A stretch of 64,000 nucleotides of DNA from Myxococcales bacterium (GTDB taxonomy: Bacteria; Myxococcota; Myxococcia; Myxococcales; Myxococcaceae): contig JACPVI010000087.1 of NCBI GenBank assembly GCA_016191815.1, positions 1-64,000 of the forward strand. The letters are read 5' to 3'. Made by a program: the position numbers and the translations under genes. The notes beneath the pieces were generated by a model. It was not told where the DNA came from. It did not search any database and saw nothing but the letters and a program-made list of their open reading frames with translations. This document shows positions 26,405 to 38,444 of the stretch, piece by piece (the first letter of the stretch is position 1; every line of letters starts with the position of its first letter).

Positions 26405-27192
26405 CAGAAGCGGATCGCCAGCGGCGCCGCCCGGTCCCCCTCGAGCGGCCGCGAGATGACTGCCTCCACCACGCCGCCGGCCATCAGGGAGACGCCGAGC
26501 CAGAAGGAGGAGAGGTAGACGGCGTGAAGCGTTCGGGCGGTGCCCATCTCGCCGGGCGCGAAGCCGCCGGAGACGAAGAACCGGCCCTCCCGCTTCATCG
26601 ACTCCAGCGCCGCCAGGGAGGCGCCCGCGGTCGCCAGGCAGAGCGCCTCGAGCGCCAAAAAGAGGGTGCCCTTGCCGTGGTGGCCGTTCTCGAACTGTCC
26701 CACTCCGAAGGGGATGAACAGCCCCGCGGACAGCGGCACCGGGCGCGACGCGTCCAGTCGAAGCGGCTCACTGAGCAGCGGAGGCGACGTCGGCGCGTCT
26801 TCGGCCAACTCGGGCTGACTGGGCGATCTCGGGGCCTTGGCGGCGGCCGCTGCCCGTGCTTTCTCGGCGAGGGAGAGGAGCTCCGGTGGAAACTTCGCCG
26901 GATCGAGCCAGGCGAGCGGGCTCACGGCGAACAGCTCCACCAGCTGGGCCTCCGCGCTTTCCAGCTCTGCCAGCGCGTAGTGGCTGGCGGCCAGGTGCAT
27001 CCGGGCCAGCCCTCGCGTTGGCGCGGCCAGCAAAGGCTCGGCGAGCGCGTGGGCCAAAACGTCGCGCGCGGCGCGGAAATCCCCCTCGTCGTACAGGCGC
27101 ACTCCCTCGTCCACCGCCGCCTCGGCCGAGGAAGGGGGCGCCGCGAGGACGGCCGACAAGAGAAGGAGGCTGGTTCCCATCGCCGCGGCCAC
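26404..27192 (-). CDS. Exported TPR-like protein with membrane helices
   Basis: The 262-residue protein has a signal sequence (MGTSLLLLSAVLAAPPSSAEA) followed by a TPR-like helical pair (VRLYDEGDFRAARDVLAHAL, MHLAASHYALAELESAE) and a Pro/Ser linker. The C-terminal third has hydrophobic segments (GTLFLALEALCLATAGASLAA, LSSFWLGVSLMAGGVVEAV) that would sit in a membrane. No enzyme motif is visible. It overlaps the Gly-rich lipoprotein gene downstream, so the two probably work in one envelope assembly. ATG 27180 is an alternative start. Confidence 0.6.
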   Translation of the reverse strand: MAAAMGTSLLLLSAVLAAPPSSAEAAVDEGVRLYDEGDFRAARDVLAHALAEPLLAAPTRGLARMHLAASHYALAELESAEAQLVELFAVSPLAWLDPAKFPPELLSLAEKARAAAAAKAPRSPSQPELAEDAPTSPPLLSEPLRLDASRPVPLSAGLFIPFGVGQFENGHHGKGTLFLALEALCLATAGASLAALESMKREGRFFVSGGFAPGEMGTARTLHAVYLSSFWLGVSLMAGGVVEAVISRPLEGDRAAPLAIRF

Positions 27193-27391
27193 CAGCCTAC
27201 TCGATGGCCGGGCGGCGACCTACTGCTCGCGTGCCCCGGCAAACGCGCCTTGCTCCTTTTCGACCGTACCGGGAGGTGCTGCCAGCGGGACGAGCGCCAG
27301 GGGGCCTGAGCGGGCTTGTGGCGCGGCCCTCTCGCTCAGGGTGACCGAGGCCATGGCTGTGCCGCGGTCGAAATACTAGATTCGAGATGTC

Positions 27392-27997
27392 ATGGCCGGG
27401 CCCTCGGACATCGCTCACCTTGAGGAGTTTCGCCCTCCGAGGCGGCGTTGGACTCGGGAGGAGTTCGAGCGCGCCGCGGAACTCGGGCTGTTCAAACCGG
27501 AGGAGCGGCTGGAACTGATCGCGGGGGAGATGGTCCACAAGATGACTCCACAGACGAGCTACCACGCTTCGGCTGTGCGCCTGGTCGAGCACGAGCTTCG
27601 CCGCGTTTTCCCCGGCCACGTCATCAGCGTGCAGCTTCCACTGGCACTGGGGCCTTCGTCCGAGCCGGAGCCGGACGTCAGCGTTGCCGCCGGGTCGCTC
27701 CGCGAGTTCACCCAGGCCCACCCCACCTCCGCCTTGCTCCTGGTGGAGGTGGCCGACACCACGCTCACCTTCGACCGCACCGTGAAGGCCGGGCTCTACG
27801 CCGAGGGCGGAATCGCGGATTACTGGATCCTCAATCTGCGTGACCGCGTGCTCGAGGTGCACCGCGAACCCTCCGCCATGGCCGAGCAGCCACTCGGGCA
27901 TCACTACCGCAGCATCACCCGGCACACCGAGTCGGAGTCGGTGTCGCCACTCGCCGCCCCCACGGCCCGCGTCGCGGTGGCGGACCTGCTGCCCTGA
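27392..27997 (+). CDS. Uma2 family PD-(D/E)xK protein
   Basis: The 201-residue protein has SEPEPDVSVAAG, SALLLVEVADTTLTFDRTVK and ADYWILNLRDRVLEVHREP, the Uma2 core with the acidic and Lys residues in place. It shares the family pattern with the protein at 22.4-22.9 kb but differs at the N-terminus (RRRWTREEFERAAELGLF), which is the more usual Uma2 start. It stands alone between two minus-strand groups. Function is inferred only from the nuclease-like fold. Confidence 0.87.
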   Translation: MAGPSDIAHLEEFRPPRRRWTREEFERAAELGLFKPEERLELIAGEMVHKMTPQTSYHASAVRLVEHELRRVFPGHVISVQLPLALGPSSEPEPDVSVAAGSLREFTQAHPTSALLLVEVADTTLTFDRTVKAGLYAEGGIADYWILNLRDRVLEVHREPSAMAEQPLGHHYRSITRHTESESVSPLAAPTARVAVADLLP

Positions 27998-28025
27998 GGC
28001 CGACTTCGGCAGCTCTCGCGCCCCG

Positions 28026-29930
28026 CTATTGCTCTGATCTCCTCAGGCGGACCTTCTGCCGCACCGTCTCGCCCGAGCGGAGAGTCACCCTCGCCGAGTA
28101 GGGCTCCAGGTGCGGGTTGCCCACCATCTCGAGGAGATGGACGCCGGGCTTCAGCTCGACCGTGCAAACCGGCGGCGTCCTGCAGCGGACCACTCCGTCC
28201 ACCTTCACATCGGCCCAGCCGAAGGCGGGCGTCACCTCGAGCCAGCCGGGCGGGACAGGAGGAGTAGGCGCCGCTCTCTCCACCCTCGGCCTCCGCTTGC
28301 GCGGAGGGGTCCATTTCGGCATGTCGCCTGGCTCCGAGGAAACCGCCACCTCCGCTTGCGGCTTGTCTCGGAGGTCGCCAGCAGCCGAGGCGGCCTGCTT
28401 GGGCTCCTCCGGTGAGTTGCCCTCCTCTGCGGAGTCCTCTTCCGGGGCGCCCGACTCTCCATCCTCGCCGGGAACGGAGGACTCCGCTTCTCTCGCCTCC
28501 GGCGGCTCCCCACCACCCGGCGCCGATTCGCCTTCGCCCGCCTCCTCGGAGGGAGGAGCCGATCGGCCCGGCGCCTCCGGTGCGCCTTTGGCGGAGACAC
28601 TCACCGCAGCGGCCTCCGGTGGGACGGGCGGAGCTGGACTCGGAGATTCCACCGGCTCGGGCTTGGTCAGCGCCACGGCCAGAGTGATGCCGGCGGCGAC
28701 CGCCGCTCCCACGATCGCGGCTCTCAGGAGGACCCGCCGCGGGCGCGCCTCCTCGGCATCGGGGGGGGGCCAGCTGGCCGGGCGCAGAACTTCAGTCCGG
28801 GAGGTGGGGAGGGGAACCGGCGCCAGCACCGGTGGAGCGGGTTGAGGCGCGGGCGCGGCCAGCGCTGCCACCTCTGGCGAAGCCAGCCCCGGCTTGGAGG
28901 AGCCGGGTTGGCGGTTCACCTCCGTCACCGCGTCGTCGCTCGACTCCTCGAAGGCGTCCTTCGCGCCGGGCGCGACGGTGGCCGCACCCGGGGGGACCTC
29001 GGCGCGGGGCGCCGGCGCCTCCCCCACCTGCGTGCTGGCGCGGGCGAGGTCCCGGCCGATCCGCAACAGATCCCGCCGCGCGGAATCCGCCGAGAAGGGC
29101 CGCTTGGCGGGGTCCTTGGAGAGCAGCCCCAGCACCCAGTCCCCCAACGCGTCCGGCACGGGCGCGAACTGCGAGAGCTTCGGCGGCGCGGTGTTGATCT
29201 GCTGGAGGACGATCTGAGCTGCGGTGGTCCCGTCGAAGGGGACCTTCCCGGTCAGCATCTCGAAGGCCACCACTCCCAGCGAGTAGAGGTCGCTCTGCGC
29301 CGTGGCGGGCTGGCCCCGGGCCATCTCCGGGGGCAGGTAGTGCAGGGAGCCGGCAATGCCAACAGGACGGTCGGCCTCATCGGGCACTCTCCTCTGGGCG
29401 AGGCCGAAATCGAGCAGCTTGACGCAGCGCGACCCACTCGACTCCCGGGCCAGGAAGATGTTGCTCGGCTTGAGGTCCCGGTGGATGACCTTCTCGGCGT
29501 GGGCGGCGGTGAGCGCTGCCAGCGCGGCGTCGAGGATCTCGATCACCTCGTGCGACGCCATCGGGCTTCGCTCGGCGATGAGCTGATTGAGCCCGGTGCC
29601 ATCGAGGAACTCCATCACCATGTACTGGCCGATGCCGGGCAGGTCGCCGAAGCTGAACACGTCGACGATGCCCCGGTGCCGGACCGCGCTGGTGTTCTTG
29701 GCCTCGGCGAGCAGGTCCGCGTGGCTCAGCTCGGGGCGGATGAACTTGATCGCCACCTTGCGGTCCAACAGCCGCTGCCGGCCCTCGTAGACGATGCCCA
29801 TTCCGCCGGCGCCGATGCGCTTCTCTACCACGTACTCGCCAAGCTCGCGGCCAACGTGGACGTCCTTGCGGACGGTCTTCTCCCAGTCCGACTTGGGCTC
29901 GTCTTCGTCGATGCCGAGCGGCTGACCCAT
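28026..29930 (-). CDS. Membrane Ser/Thr protein kinase with PEGA-like domain
   Basis: ATG 29930 (after TTGGAGCAC) gives 634 residues; TTG 29939 is possible. The kinase domain (about 30-290) has the glycine loop GAGGMGIVYEG, ATP-binding Lys in VAIKFI, catalytic HRDLKPSN near 147 and DFG near 172, with PPEMARG as the APE region. A Pro/Ala-rich linker, one membrane helix near 395-420 (AAIVGAAVAAGITLAVAL), an acidic Pro/Glu-rich spacer and a C-terminal PEGA-like module (WADVKVDGVVRCRTPPVCTV, GVHLLEMVG) follow. It is of the Pkn type abundant in Myxococcota, sensing outside and signalling inside. The Uma2 gene is convergent. Confidence 0.92.
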   Translation of the reverse strand: MGQPLGIDEDEPKSDWEKTVRKDVHVGRELGEYVVEKRIGAGGMGIVYEGRQRLLDRKVAIKFIRPELSHADLLAEAKNTSAVRHRGIVDVFSFGDLPGIGQYMVMEFLDGTGLNQLIAERSPMASHEVIEILDAALAALTAAHAEKVIHRDLKPSNIFLARESSGSRCVKLLDFGLAQRRVPDEADRPVGIAGSLHYLPPEMARGQPATAQSDLYSLGVVAFEMLTGKVPFDGTTAAQIVLQQINTAPPKLSQFAPVPDALGDWVLGLLSKDPAKRPFSADSARRDLLRIGRDLARASTQVGEAPAPRAEVPPGAATVAPGAKDAFEESSDDAVTEVNRQPGSSKPGLASPEVAALAAPAPQPAPPVLAPVPLPTSRTEVLRPASWPPPDAEEARPRRVLLRAAIVGAAVAAGITLAVALTKPEPVESPSPAPPVPPEAAAVSVSAKGAPEAPGRSAPPSEEAGEGESAPGGGEPPEAREAESSVPGEDGESGAPEEDSAEEGNSPEEPKQAASAAGDLRDKPQAEVAVSSEPGDMPKWTPPRKRRPRVERAAPTPPVPPGWLEVTPAFGWADVKVDGVVRCRTPPVCTVELKPGVHLLEMVGNPHLEPYSARVTLRSGETVRQKVRLRRSEQ

Positions 29931-30016
29931 GTGCTCCAATAGAGGTTACCAAACGACTCCCCCGGATCCGGTAGACTCCTGCCTTTCTCTCGGCCGGAGC
30001 ATCTTTGAGGTCCGAC

Positions 30017-31993
30017 ATGAGGCGACTTGCGCTTTTGGCTTGCACCCTCACCGCGCTAGGGTGCCAGTGCGACCGACCTCCCTCTGTCGACGGCGACGGG
30101 GGCGACGGAGACGGCGGCGATGGGGACGGAGGCCGGTTGGAGGACGGCGGGGTTTCGGGCTGCGTGCAGGGAGCCACCGCGCTGTCCATCACTCCCGCCA
30201 ACCAGACGGTGAGCATCGGGAGCGGCGCTTCGCAGACCATCCAGTTCACCGCCACCGCCACCATGGCCGACGGCTCGAGCCTGGACGTCACCTCCCGCGT
30301 CAACTGGTCCGTGAAGCGGAGCGACGACACCCCGCCGGGGAGCATCACCCCGCAGGGCCTCTATTCCCCCCCGAGCGCAGGCGGCATGGTGACGGTGACG
30401 GCCTCGGACGGCTGCCTCTCCGCGCAGGCGACGCTCACCTTGGTGCTCCAGGCGGTGTTCAAGGATCCGGGCCCCGCGGTCACCGCGCGTTTCGGCGGCA
30501 CGGTGGTGACCGGCGACGCCAATCGCTCGCCCACCATCGTCTACCCCAACACCGAGACCCGCTTCCCGCGCAACATCTACAAGGTGCTCTTCCAGTGGCG
30601 GAAGGGCGGCAACGACTGGTTCCGGCTCACCTTCGAGGGGGAGTTCTCGAAGACGGTGGTGTACTCCGACGGAGCCCACCCTCAGTGCGCCGCGGCCAAC
30701 CCGCCTGCCGGCTGCTACGAGGCGGACACGCAGAGCTGGCTCGCCATCGCCGGCTCCAACGCGGGCGGAGTGGTGACGCTCACCGTGGACGGGGTGGGGC
30801 CGGGAGACCCCAAGGTGTACCGGGCGGCCACCATCCGCATCGGCTTCTCCAAGCGCGACGTGAAGGGGGCGATCTTCTACTGGTCCACCACCGCGGCGGG
30901 GATTCGCCGGGCGGCGGTCTCCGACGCGCTCCCGGAGGACTACGTGGTGGCCAAGCCGGTGGCCACGGTGCTCCCCAACAATGGCGGGACGGTGGGCTGC
31001 GTCGCCTGCCACACCGTCTCGAGGAGCGGGAAGAAGATTTTCGCCGGAACCAAGACCAGCACCGCCACCGGGGAGTTCGTCTACGACGTGACCCTGGTGC
31101 CGCCGCCGATTCCGATCATCACCACGCAGATCTCCAACGCCAACAAGGGCTTCGGGACCTTCTCTCCCGACGACAAACGGGTGGTGGCCACGGTGGGCAA
31201 CACCCTGGCCGAGTTCGACGCCCAAACCGGGCAGAAGATCGCCAACCTCTCGCCTCCCGCGGCCACCAACCCCGACTGGTCTCCCACCGGGGCGGAGCTG
31301 GCCTACTCCAACAAGGCGGGGGACTCGCCAGCCGGCGCAGGGCTGGAGGTGATCTCCTACGACGGAGGCTGGGGAGCCACCCGTCCGCTCGCGCCCGCCA
31401 ATGGGCTTTCCAACCTCTTCCCGAGCTACTCGCCCGACGGGAAGCTGGTGGCCTACGCGCGCGGCTTGGGCGGGCACGGGGACAAGACGTTCCAGCTTCA
31501 CCTCATCCAGGCGGACGGCGCCGGGCAGCCGGTGGAGCTGGTCACCGCCAACCGGCACGTCAACAACGCCGTCGGCGACGGGCAGCACGAGAACACCATG
31601 CCGACCTGGGCGCCGCCGGGAGACCTCGACTGGGTGGCGTTCAACTCCCGCCGCCCCTACGGAGTCGTCTACCCCAACGGCGGGGTGCAGCAGATCTGGG
31701 TCTCGGCGATCGACCGCGCCAAGTGGGATGGGGGCGCTGACCCCTCCCACCCGGCGTTCCGCTTCGCCTTCCAGGGCCTCAACGAGAACAACCACCGCGC
31801 CTACTGGACGCTGGATGTGCGCTTCCCCGAGGACGCCGGGATTCCCGACGCCGGCCCTCCGCCCGACGCGGGCGCCTGCCTCAACGATGGCGACGCCTGC
31901 GACCAGACCTCCGGCCCATCTTGTTGCTTCCCCCTGGTGTGCGACGTGGGTGCCGACGGGGGCACGGTGTGCAAGAGCATCACGGTCAACTGA
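30017..31993 (+). CDS. Lipoprotein with Big2-like, CxxCH and PD40 beta-propeller parts
   Basis: ATG 30017 follows GAGG at seven bases and begins a lipoprotein signal (LLACTLTALGC); TTG 30005 is weaker. The 658-residue protein has an Asp/Gly linker, a Big2-like Ig domain (about 55-145, GSGASQTIQFTATATMADGS), then a domain ending in GCVACHTVSRSG near 330-341, a heme c attachment motif. WD40-like PD40 repeats follow (FSPDDKRVVATVG, WSPTGAELAYS, YSPDGKLVAYARG), and a Cys-rich C-terminus (GPSCCFPLVCDVG) closes it. I infer a surface or periplasmic heme protein with a propeller; the electron partner is unknown. Confidence 0.8.
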   Translation: MRRLALLACTLTALGCQCDRPPSVDGDGGDGDGGDGDGGRLEDGGVSGCVQGATALSITPANQTVSIGSGASQTIQFTATATMADGSSLDVTSRVNWSVKRSDDTPPGSITPQGLYSPPSAGGMVTVTASDGCLSAQATLTLVLQAVFKDPGPAVTARFGGTVVTGDANRSPTIVYPNTETRFPRNIYKVLFQWRKGGNDWFRLTFEGEFSKTVVYSDGAHPQCAAANPPAGCYEADTQSWLAIAGSNAGGVVTLTVDGVGPGDPKVYRAATIRIGFSKRDVKGAIFYWSTTAAGIRRAAVSDALPEDYVVAKPVATVLPNNGGTVGCVACHTVSRSGKKIFAGTKTSTATGEFVYDVTLVPPPIPIITTQISNANKGFGTFSPDDKRVVATVGNTLAEFDAQTGQKIANLSPPAATNPDWSPTGAELAYSNKAGDSPAGAGLEVISYDGGWGATRPLAPANGLSNLFPSYSPDGKLVAYARGLGGHGDKTFQLHLIQADGAGQPVELVTANRHVNNAVGDGQHENTMPTWAPPGDLDWVAFNSRRPYGVVYPNGGVQQIWVSAIDRAKWDGGADPSHPAFRFAFQGLNENNHRAYWTLDVRFPEDAGIPDAGPPPDAGACLNDGDACDQTSGPSCCFPLVCDVGADGGTVCKSITVN

Positions 31994-32055
31994 CGAGGCC
32001 GGGCGGTCGGCTTGAGCGAGGCTCGGCCTAACGGTATGTCCTCACCTTGCGCGCC

Positions 32056-34701
<2,646 letters not shown>

Positions 34702-34775
34702 CCGCCCGCCCAGCGGCGCCAAGGCCGTTCTCTTCTGAAGGCGCCGGGGGGCCCCGCCCAGGGGCTTGGGGGCGG

Positions 34776-35257
34776 TCAGGCGCCGGTCGGCTTTCTGGCC
34801 AGCGACGCCCCCAGGACGACGATTCCCGCCGCGGCGAGGACGGTCGAGAACGAAAGGCCCGCCTCGGCCCTCCCGGAGCGGGCGCGGGAGAGCGCCAACC
34901 CGAGCGCCGCCATCCCCCTCCCGCGAGCGGAGCCAAGGCCGCCGCCACGCCGAACATCAGCGCCGAGCGAGCCTCGGAGCGCCCCGCGGTGCGGATGACC
35001 TCCGCGTCTTCGGGGTTCACCGAGGCCACCGCCCGCTCCACCATCGTGAGGTTCCGCTGGTAGCCGATCGCACCGAGCGCGAGCACGAGCAGCCCCACCG
35101 TAGCCACCGCCACGCACATGAAGGCCGCTCGCTGGCCCTCTCCCACGAATGACATGAAGGCAGCGACCAGCGCGCCCACCGCACCCAACAGCCCGAACAG
35201 CGCGATCGGATACATCCAGGCGCCGCCCTCCATCCACATCGTCGCAAGCTCGTCCAT
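34776..35257 (-). pseudogene. Small four-helix membrane protein gene, frameshifted
   Basis: From ATG 35257 the frame encodes membrane segments MYPIALFGLLGAVGALVAAF, AAFMCVAVATVGLLVLALG and ALMFGVAAALAPLAG. At the G5 tract on the coding strand (about 34915-34920) it slips into an Arg/Ser/Pro-rich frame that continues across the end of the xanthine dehydrogenase gene. Adding one G restores GMAALGLALSRARSG and a fourth segment (TVLAAAGIVVLGASLA) with TGA at 34778-34776, an intact protein of about 161 residues. The first segment resembles MotA/TolQ/ExbB-type proteins, but the family is uncertain. It is either a real mutation or a homopolymer sequencing error. Confidence 0.65.
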
Positions 35258-35392
35258 GCGCTTCCCCGGGCAGAATCGCGCCAGCGTGGGGCCACTGCGC
35301 TCCCTCGGTCAACCAAAGCAGGAGAACCCGGCTGGTTGCGACGGTTCCGCCTGCTCGCGCCCTGCGCGGCTCGGTGGTAGACGTGCGGCTCC

Positions 35393-36250
35393 ATGCCGGT
35401 GGAGATCGAGCTCGCCCAGAGCCTGTCCCACGCGCTCGAGCTTCTCTCCTCGGGAGATCCAGAGGTGCGCCCGCTGGCCGGCGCCACCGACTTGATGCTT
35501 CGGCTGGAAGCGGGGCGCCTCAAGGCCCATCGTCTGGTCTCCATCGCCGATCTTCGCGAGCTGTCCTGGGTGCGCCCGGAGGGCGACGCCATCCGCTTCG
35601 GCGCCGGCACCGTGGTGGCCGACTTGATGCGGCACCCCGAATTCGCCGCCGAGTACCCCTCCGCGGTGGCCGCCGCCCGCCAGTTCGCCAGCCCGCAAAT
35701 CCGCAACCGCGCCACGGTGGGAGGCAACGTCGGCAACGCCTCGCCCGCCGCCGACCTGGTGCCGCCGCTCATCGCCCTCGGAGCACGCCTCAAGCTCTCC
35801 TCGGCCAAGGGCGAACGGGAGCTCCCCATCGAAGAGGCGTTCCTGGGGTTCGGCAAGACCACCGTGCGCCCCGAGGAGCTGATCACCGAAGTCGCTCTCC
35901 CCAGGCGACGCGCTTGCTTCCAGGCCTTCGCGAAGTTCGGAAGCCGCGGCGCCAACGTGATCGCGGTGGTGAACCTGGCGATGTGCCTCGAGGTGGACGG
36001 CGAGCGCATCGCCTCGGCGAGAGTGGCCTACGGCTCGGTGGCGCCCAAGCCTTTGCGAGCCAGGGCGGTGGAGCGATTCCTCGCCGGCCAGCGCCTCACC
36101 GAGGAGCTGGCCCGCGAGGTGAAGGAAGCGGTGCTCTCGGACATCTCGCCCATCGACGACGTCCGAGGCAGCAGGCGCTACAAGCAGCGGCTCGCGGTGA
36201 ACGCCACCGAGGACGCGCTCCTGCGCGCGCTGCGAGGAGCCCAGGCATGA
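35393..36250 (+). CDS. FAD-binding subunit of a molybdenum hydroxylase
   Basis: The 285-residue protein has the FAD-binding signature of the XdhB/CoxM family: LAGATDLMLRLEAG near 28-41, then IRNRATVGGNVGNASPAAD at about 103-121. A C-terminal CO dehydrogenase flavoprotein-like domain follows (FAKFGSRGANVIAVVNLAM). It carries electrons from the Fe-S clusters to NAD or another acceptor. Its stop overlaps the ATG of the [2Fe-2S] subunit gene (ATGA), and the Mo subunit gene is 2.2 kb downstream; together they would form a three-subunit enzyme. It may also supply the FAD function missing from the fusion protein at 32 kb. Confidence 0.9.
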   Translation: MPVEIELAQSLSHALELLSSGDPEVRPLAGATDLMLRLEAGRLKAHRLVSIADLRELSWVRPEGDAIRFGAGTVVADLMRHPEFAAEYPSAVAAARQFASPQIRNRATVGGNVGNASPAADLVPPLIALGARLKLSSAKGERELPIEEAFLGFGKTTVRPEELITEVALPRRRACFQAFAKFGSRGANVIAVVNLAMCLEVDGERIASARVAYGSVAPKPLRARAVERFLAGQRLTEELAREVKEAVLSDISPIDDVRGSRRYKQRLAVNATEDALLRALRGAQA

Positions 36251-36720
36251 GGCACGAGGAGCTGACGCTGGAGATCAACGGCGACCTCCGCACCGCGTCT
36301 TTTCCGACGGGCATCCGGCTGCTCGATGCCATCAGGAGGCTGGGCTACACCGGGACCAAGGAGGGCTGCGGAGAAGGCGAGTGCGGAGCGTGCACCGTGC
36401 TGCTCGACGGGCGTCCGGTCAACTCCTGCCTGGTCTACGCCAAGCAGGCGCTGGGGAAGCGGATCCGCACGGTGGAGGCGATCGGCGCCGGATACCCGGA
36501 AGGGCTGCACCCCTTCCAGCGGGCGCTGGTCGAGGCCGGCGGAGTGCAGTGCGGCTTTTGCACCCCGGGCATCGTGGTCATAGGAGCTCACCACCTCGAT
36601 TCGGGCGGCTCGCTCGAGGACGCTGACATCCGTCAGGCGCTCTCCGGAAACCTCTGCCGGTGCACCGGCTACGCGAAGATCATGGAAGCGCTGAGGCGGG
36701 CGGGCGGACCGGCGCGGTGA
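36247..36720 (+). CDS. [2Fe-2S] subunit of a molybdenum hydroxylase
   Basis: The 157-residue protein has two iron-sulphur sites: GCGEGECGACTVLLDG with a fourth Cys in NSCLVY (plant-ferredoxin-like cluster), and CGFCTPG with LCRCTGYAKI (alpha-helical cluster). It relays electrons from the Mo site to FAD. Translation is coupled to the FAD subunit gene by a four-base overlap. Subunit order FAD, Fe-S, Mo is usual for this family, but here a membrane-protein gene separates Fe-S from Mo. Confidence 0.92.
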   Translation: MRHEELTLEINGDLRTASFPTGIRLLDAIRRLGYTGTKEGCGEGECGACTVLLDGRPVNSCLVYAKQALGKRIRTVEAIGAGYPEGLHPFQRALVEAGGVQCGFCTPGIVVIGAHHLDSGGSLEDADIRQALSGNLCRCTGYAKIMEALRRAGGPAR

Positions 36721-36751
36721 GGCGAGACCACTCGGGGCGGCCGGCCGCCGG

Positions 36752-38419
36752 ATGAGGCGTTCCTCCGCAGGGGTTCGCGCCCTCGTCGCCGCGGGGGTTG
36801 CGGTGGCCGCCGCCGCCGCCTTCTCCGGAACGCTCGAGAACGGCTTCATCGCTCTCGATGACGGCGTCTACATCGCCGAGAACTCGCTCGTCCTCTCGGG
36901 GCTCTCCGCCTCAGGCGTGCGCTCGGCGTTTTCCATGCGCGGGGAGGATCACCCGGGCTCCTATTTCCACCCGCTCACCTGGCTCTCGCTCATGCTCGAT
37001 GCCGAGCTGTTCGGCCCCGGCCCGCGAGGGTTTCACCTCACCAACCTCGTCCTCCACGCGCTGACCGCCGCCTTGCTGCTGGTGCTGCTGGAGCGGGCGA
37101 CCCAGGGGCTATGGCCCAGCGCCTTCGTGGCGCTCCTCTTTGCCCTCCACCCCACCCAGGTGGAGGCCGTCGCCTGGGCCGCCGAGCGCAAGACGGTGCT
37201 GAGCGGCCTTTTGGGCGTGGTCGCGCTGGGACTCTACGGCCTCTACGCGCAAAGACCCTCGCTGGTGCGCTACCTGGGCGCGGCGGCTTTCTTCTTAGCG
37301 AGCCTGCTCGCCAAACCGATGCTGGTGGCCTTTCCCGCGCTCGCGCTGCTCCTCGACTATTGGCCGTTGGGCCGGCTGCGCTTCGGCCCCACCTCCCCGC
37401 TCGGCTGCCCGAAAATAAAGCTTCTTCGGGCGGCGGCGGAGAAGGTCCCCCTGCTCGCCCTCGGCATTGGCGTGACGGCCCTCTCGATCTTCTCCTTCGA
37501 GGGGCAGCCCACGCCGGGGAGACTTCCCCCGCTCTCGCTTCGGCTGGCGCAGGCGCCGCTCGGGTACCTGGAGGCGTTGACCAAGATCGCCGCGCCGCTC
37601 GAGCTGGGCGTGCTCTACCCCTATCCCACCGAGGTGAACCTTTTGGCTTCTTCGGGGGCCGCGGCCCTGCTGCTCGCCATCACTGCCGGAGCCCTCTTCC
37701 TCCGGACGCGCGCCCCCGCCCTCGGGGTCGGCTGGCTCTGGTTCGTCATCTCCCTCGGGCCGGCGATCGGTCTCGTCCAGCCCGCCTCCTGGCCAAGGTG
37801 GGCGGACCGCTTCGCCTACTTGCCCCTCCTCGGGCTCGGGGTCGCCGCGGCGGCCTGCCTCTCCGAGCTCGCCGCGCGCTGGCGCTGGGTGGGGAAGCTG
37901 GCGTGGGCGGTCGCTCCGCTGCTGCTCGTCCTCGCCTCGCTCCTCACCGTGCGGCAAGTCGAACGGTGGAGGGACACGGTCACTCTCTTCCAGCACACCT
38001 TGCAGATCGAGCCCTCGAAGCCGAGCCATCTTCAGTACGACCTCGGAGTGGAGCTGGCTCGCACCGGCCGGTACGCGGAGGCGGAGGAAGTCCTCTTGCT
38101 GGCACGGAGGGCTGCGCCGCGCCGATCGATGATCCACAACGCCCTGGGAAACGTGTACGCGCTGACTGGCCGTCCGGAGCAGGCGCTGGTGTCCTACGAG
38201 GAGGCGGTGCAGCTCGACCCGGAGAACGTCGAGGCGGCGTTCAACTTCGCCTCGCTCCTGGACGCGCGCGGGAGGACGGAGGAGGCCACCGCATTCTGGT
38301 GCCGGGTGCTCCGGTCGACCTGGCCACCCCTGGCCTCGGCGCGCGAGACGGCGAGGGCGCGGGTCGGCGCGGCCTGCGAGAGGCCCTCCCAGCCGGAGGC
38401 GCCGGCCGAGCCGCGGTAG
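36752..38419 (+). CDS. TMTC-like multi-membrane protein with TPR repeats
   Basis: The 555-residue protein has about ten hydrophobic segments from residue 13 to 430 and the luminal/periplasmic loop pattern of the TMTC/GT-C group: NGFIALDDGVYI with adjacent acidic residues, HPLTWLSLMLD, FHLTNLVLHALTA, FALHPTQVEAVAWAAERKTV and AKPMLVAFPALALLLDYWPL. After these, two or three TPR repeats (HLQYDLGVELARTGRYAEAE, NALGNVYALTGRPEQALVSY) form the C-terminus. GT-C enzymes move sugars from lipid carriers onto proteins, so O-mannosyl-type transfer is possible but not shown. It sits between the Fe-S and Mo subunit genes, an unusual position with no obvious link to them. Confidence 0.72.
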   Translation: MRRSSAGVRALVAAGVAVAAAAAFSGTLENGFIALDDGVYIAENSLVLSGLSASGVRSAFSMRGEDHPGSYFHPLTWLSLMLDAELFGPGPRGFHLTNLVLHALTAALLLVLLERATQGLWPSAFVALLFALHPTQVEAVAWAAERKTVLSGLLGVVALGLYGLYAQRPSLVRYLGAAAFFLASLLAKPMLVAFPALALLLDYWPLGRLRFGPTSPLGCPKIKLLRAAAEKVPLLALGIGVTALSIFSFEGQPTPGRLPPLSLRLAQAPLGYLEALTKIAAPLELGVLYPYPTEVNLLASSGAAALLLAITAGALFLRTRAPALGVGWLWFVISLGPAIGLVQPASWPRWADRFAYLPLLGLGVAAAACLSELAARWRWVGKLAWAVAPLLLVLASLLTVRQVERWRDTVTLFQHTLQIEPSKPSHLQYDLGVELARTGRYAEAEEVLLLARRAAPRRSMIHNALGNVYALTGRPEQALVSYEEAVQLDPENVEAAFNFASLLDARGRTEEATAFWCRVLRSTWPPLASARETARARVGAACERPSQPEAPAEPR

Positions 38420-38444
38420 CGGATCCGTGCTAATCGGAGTGGCC

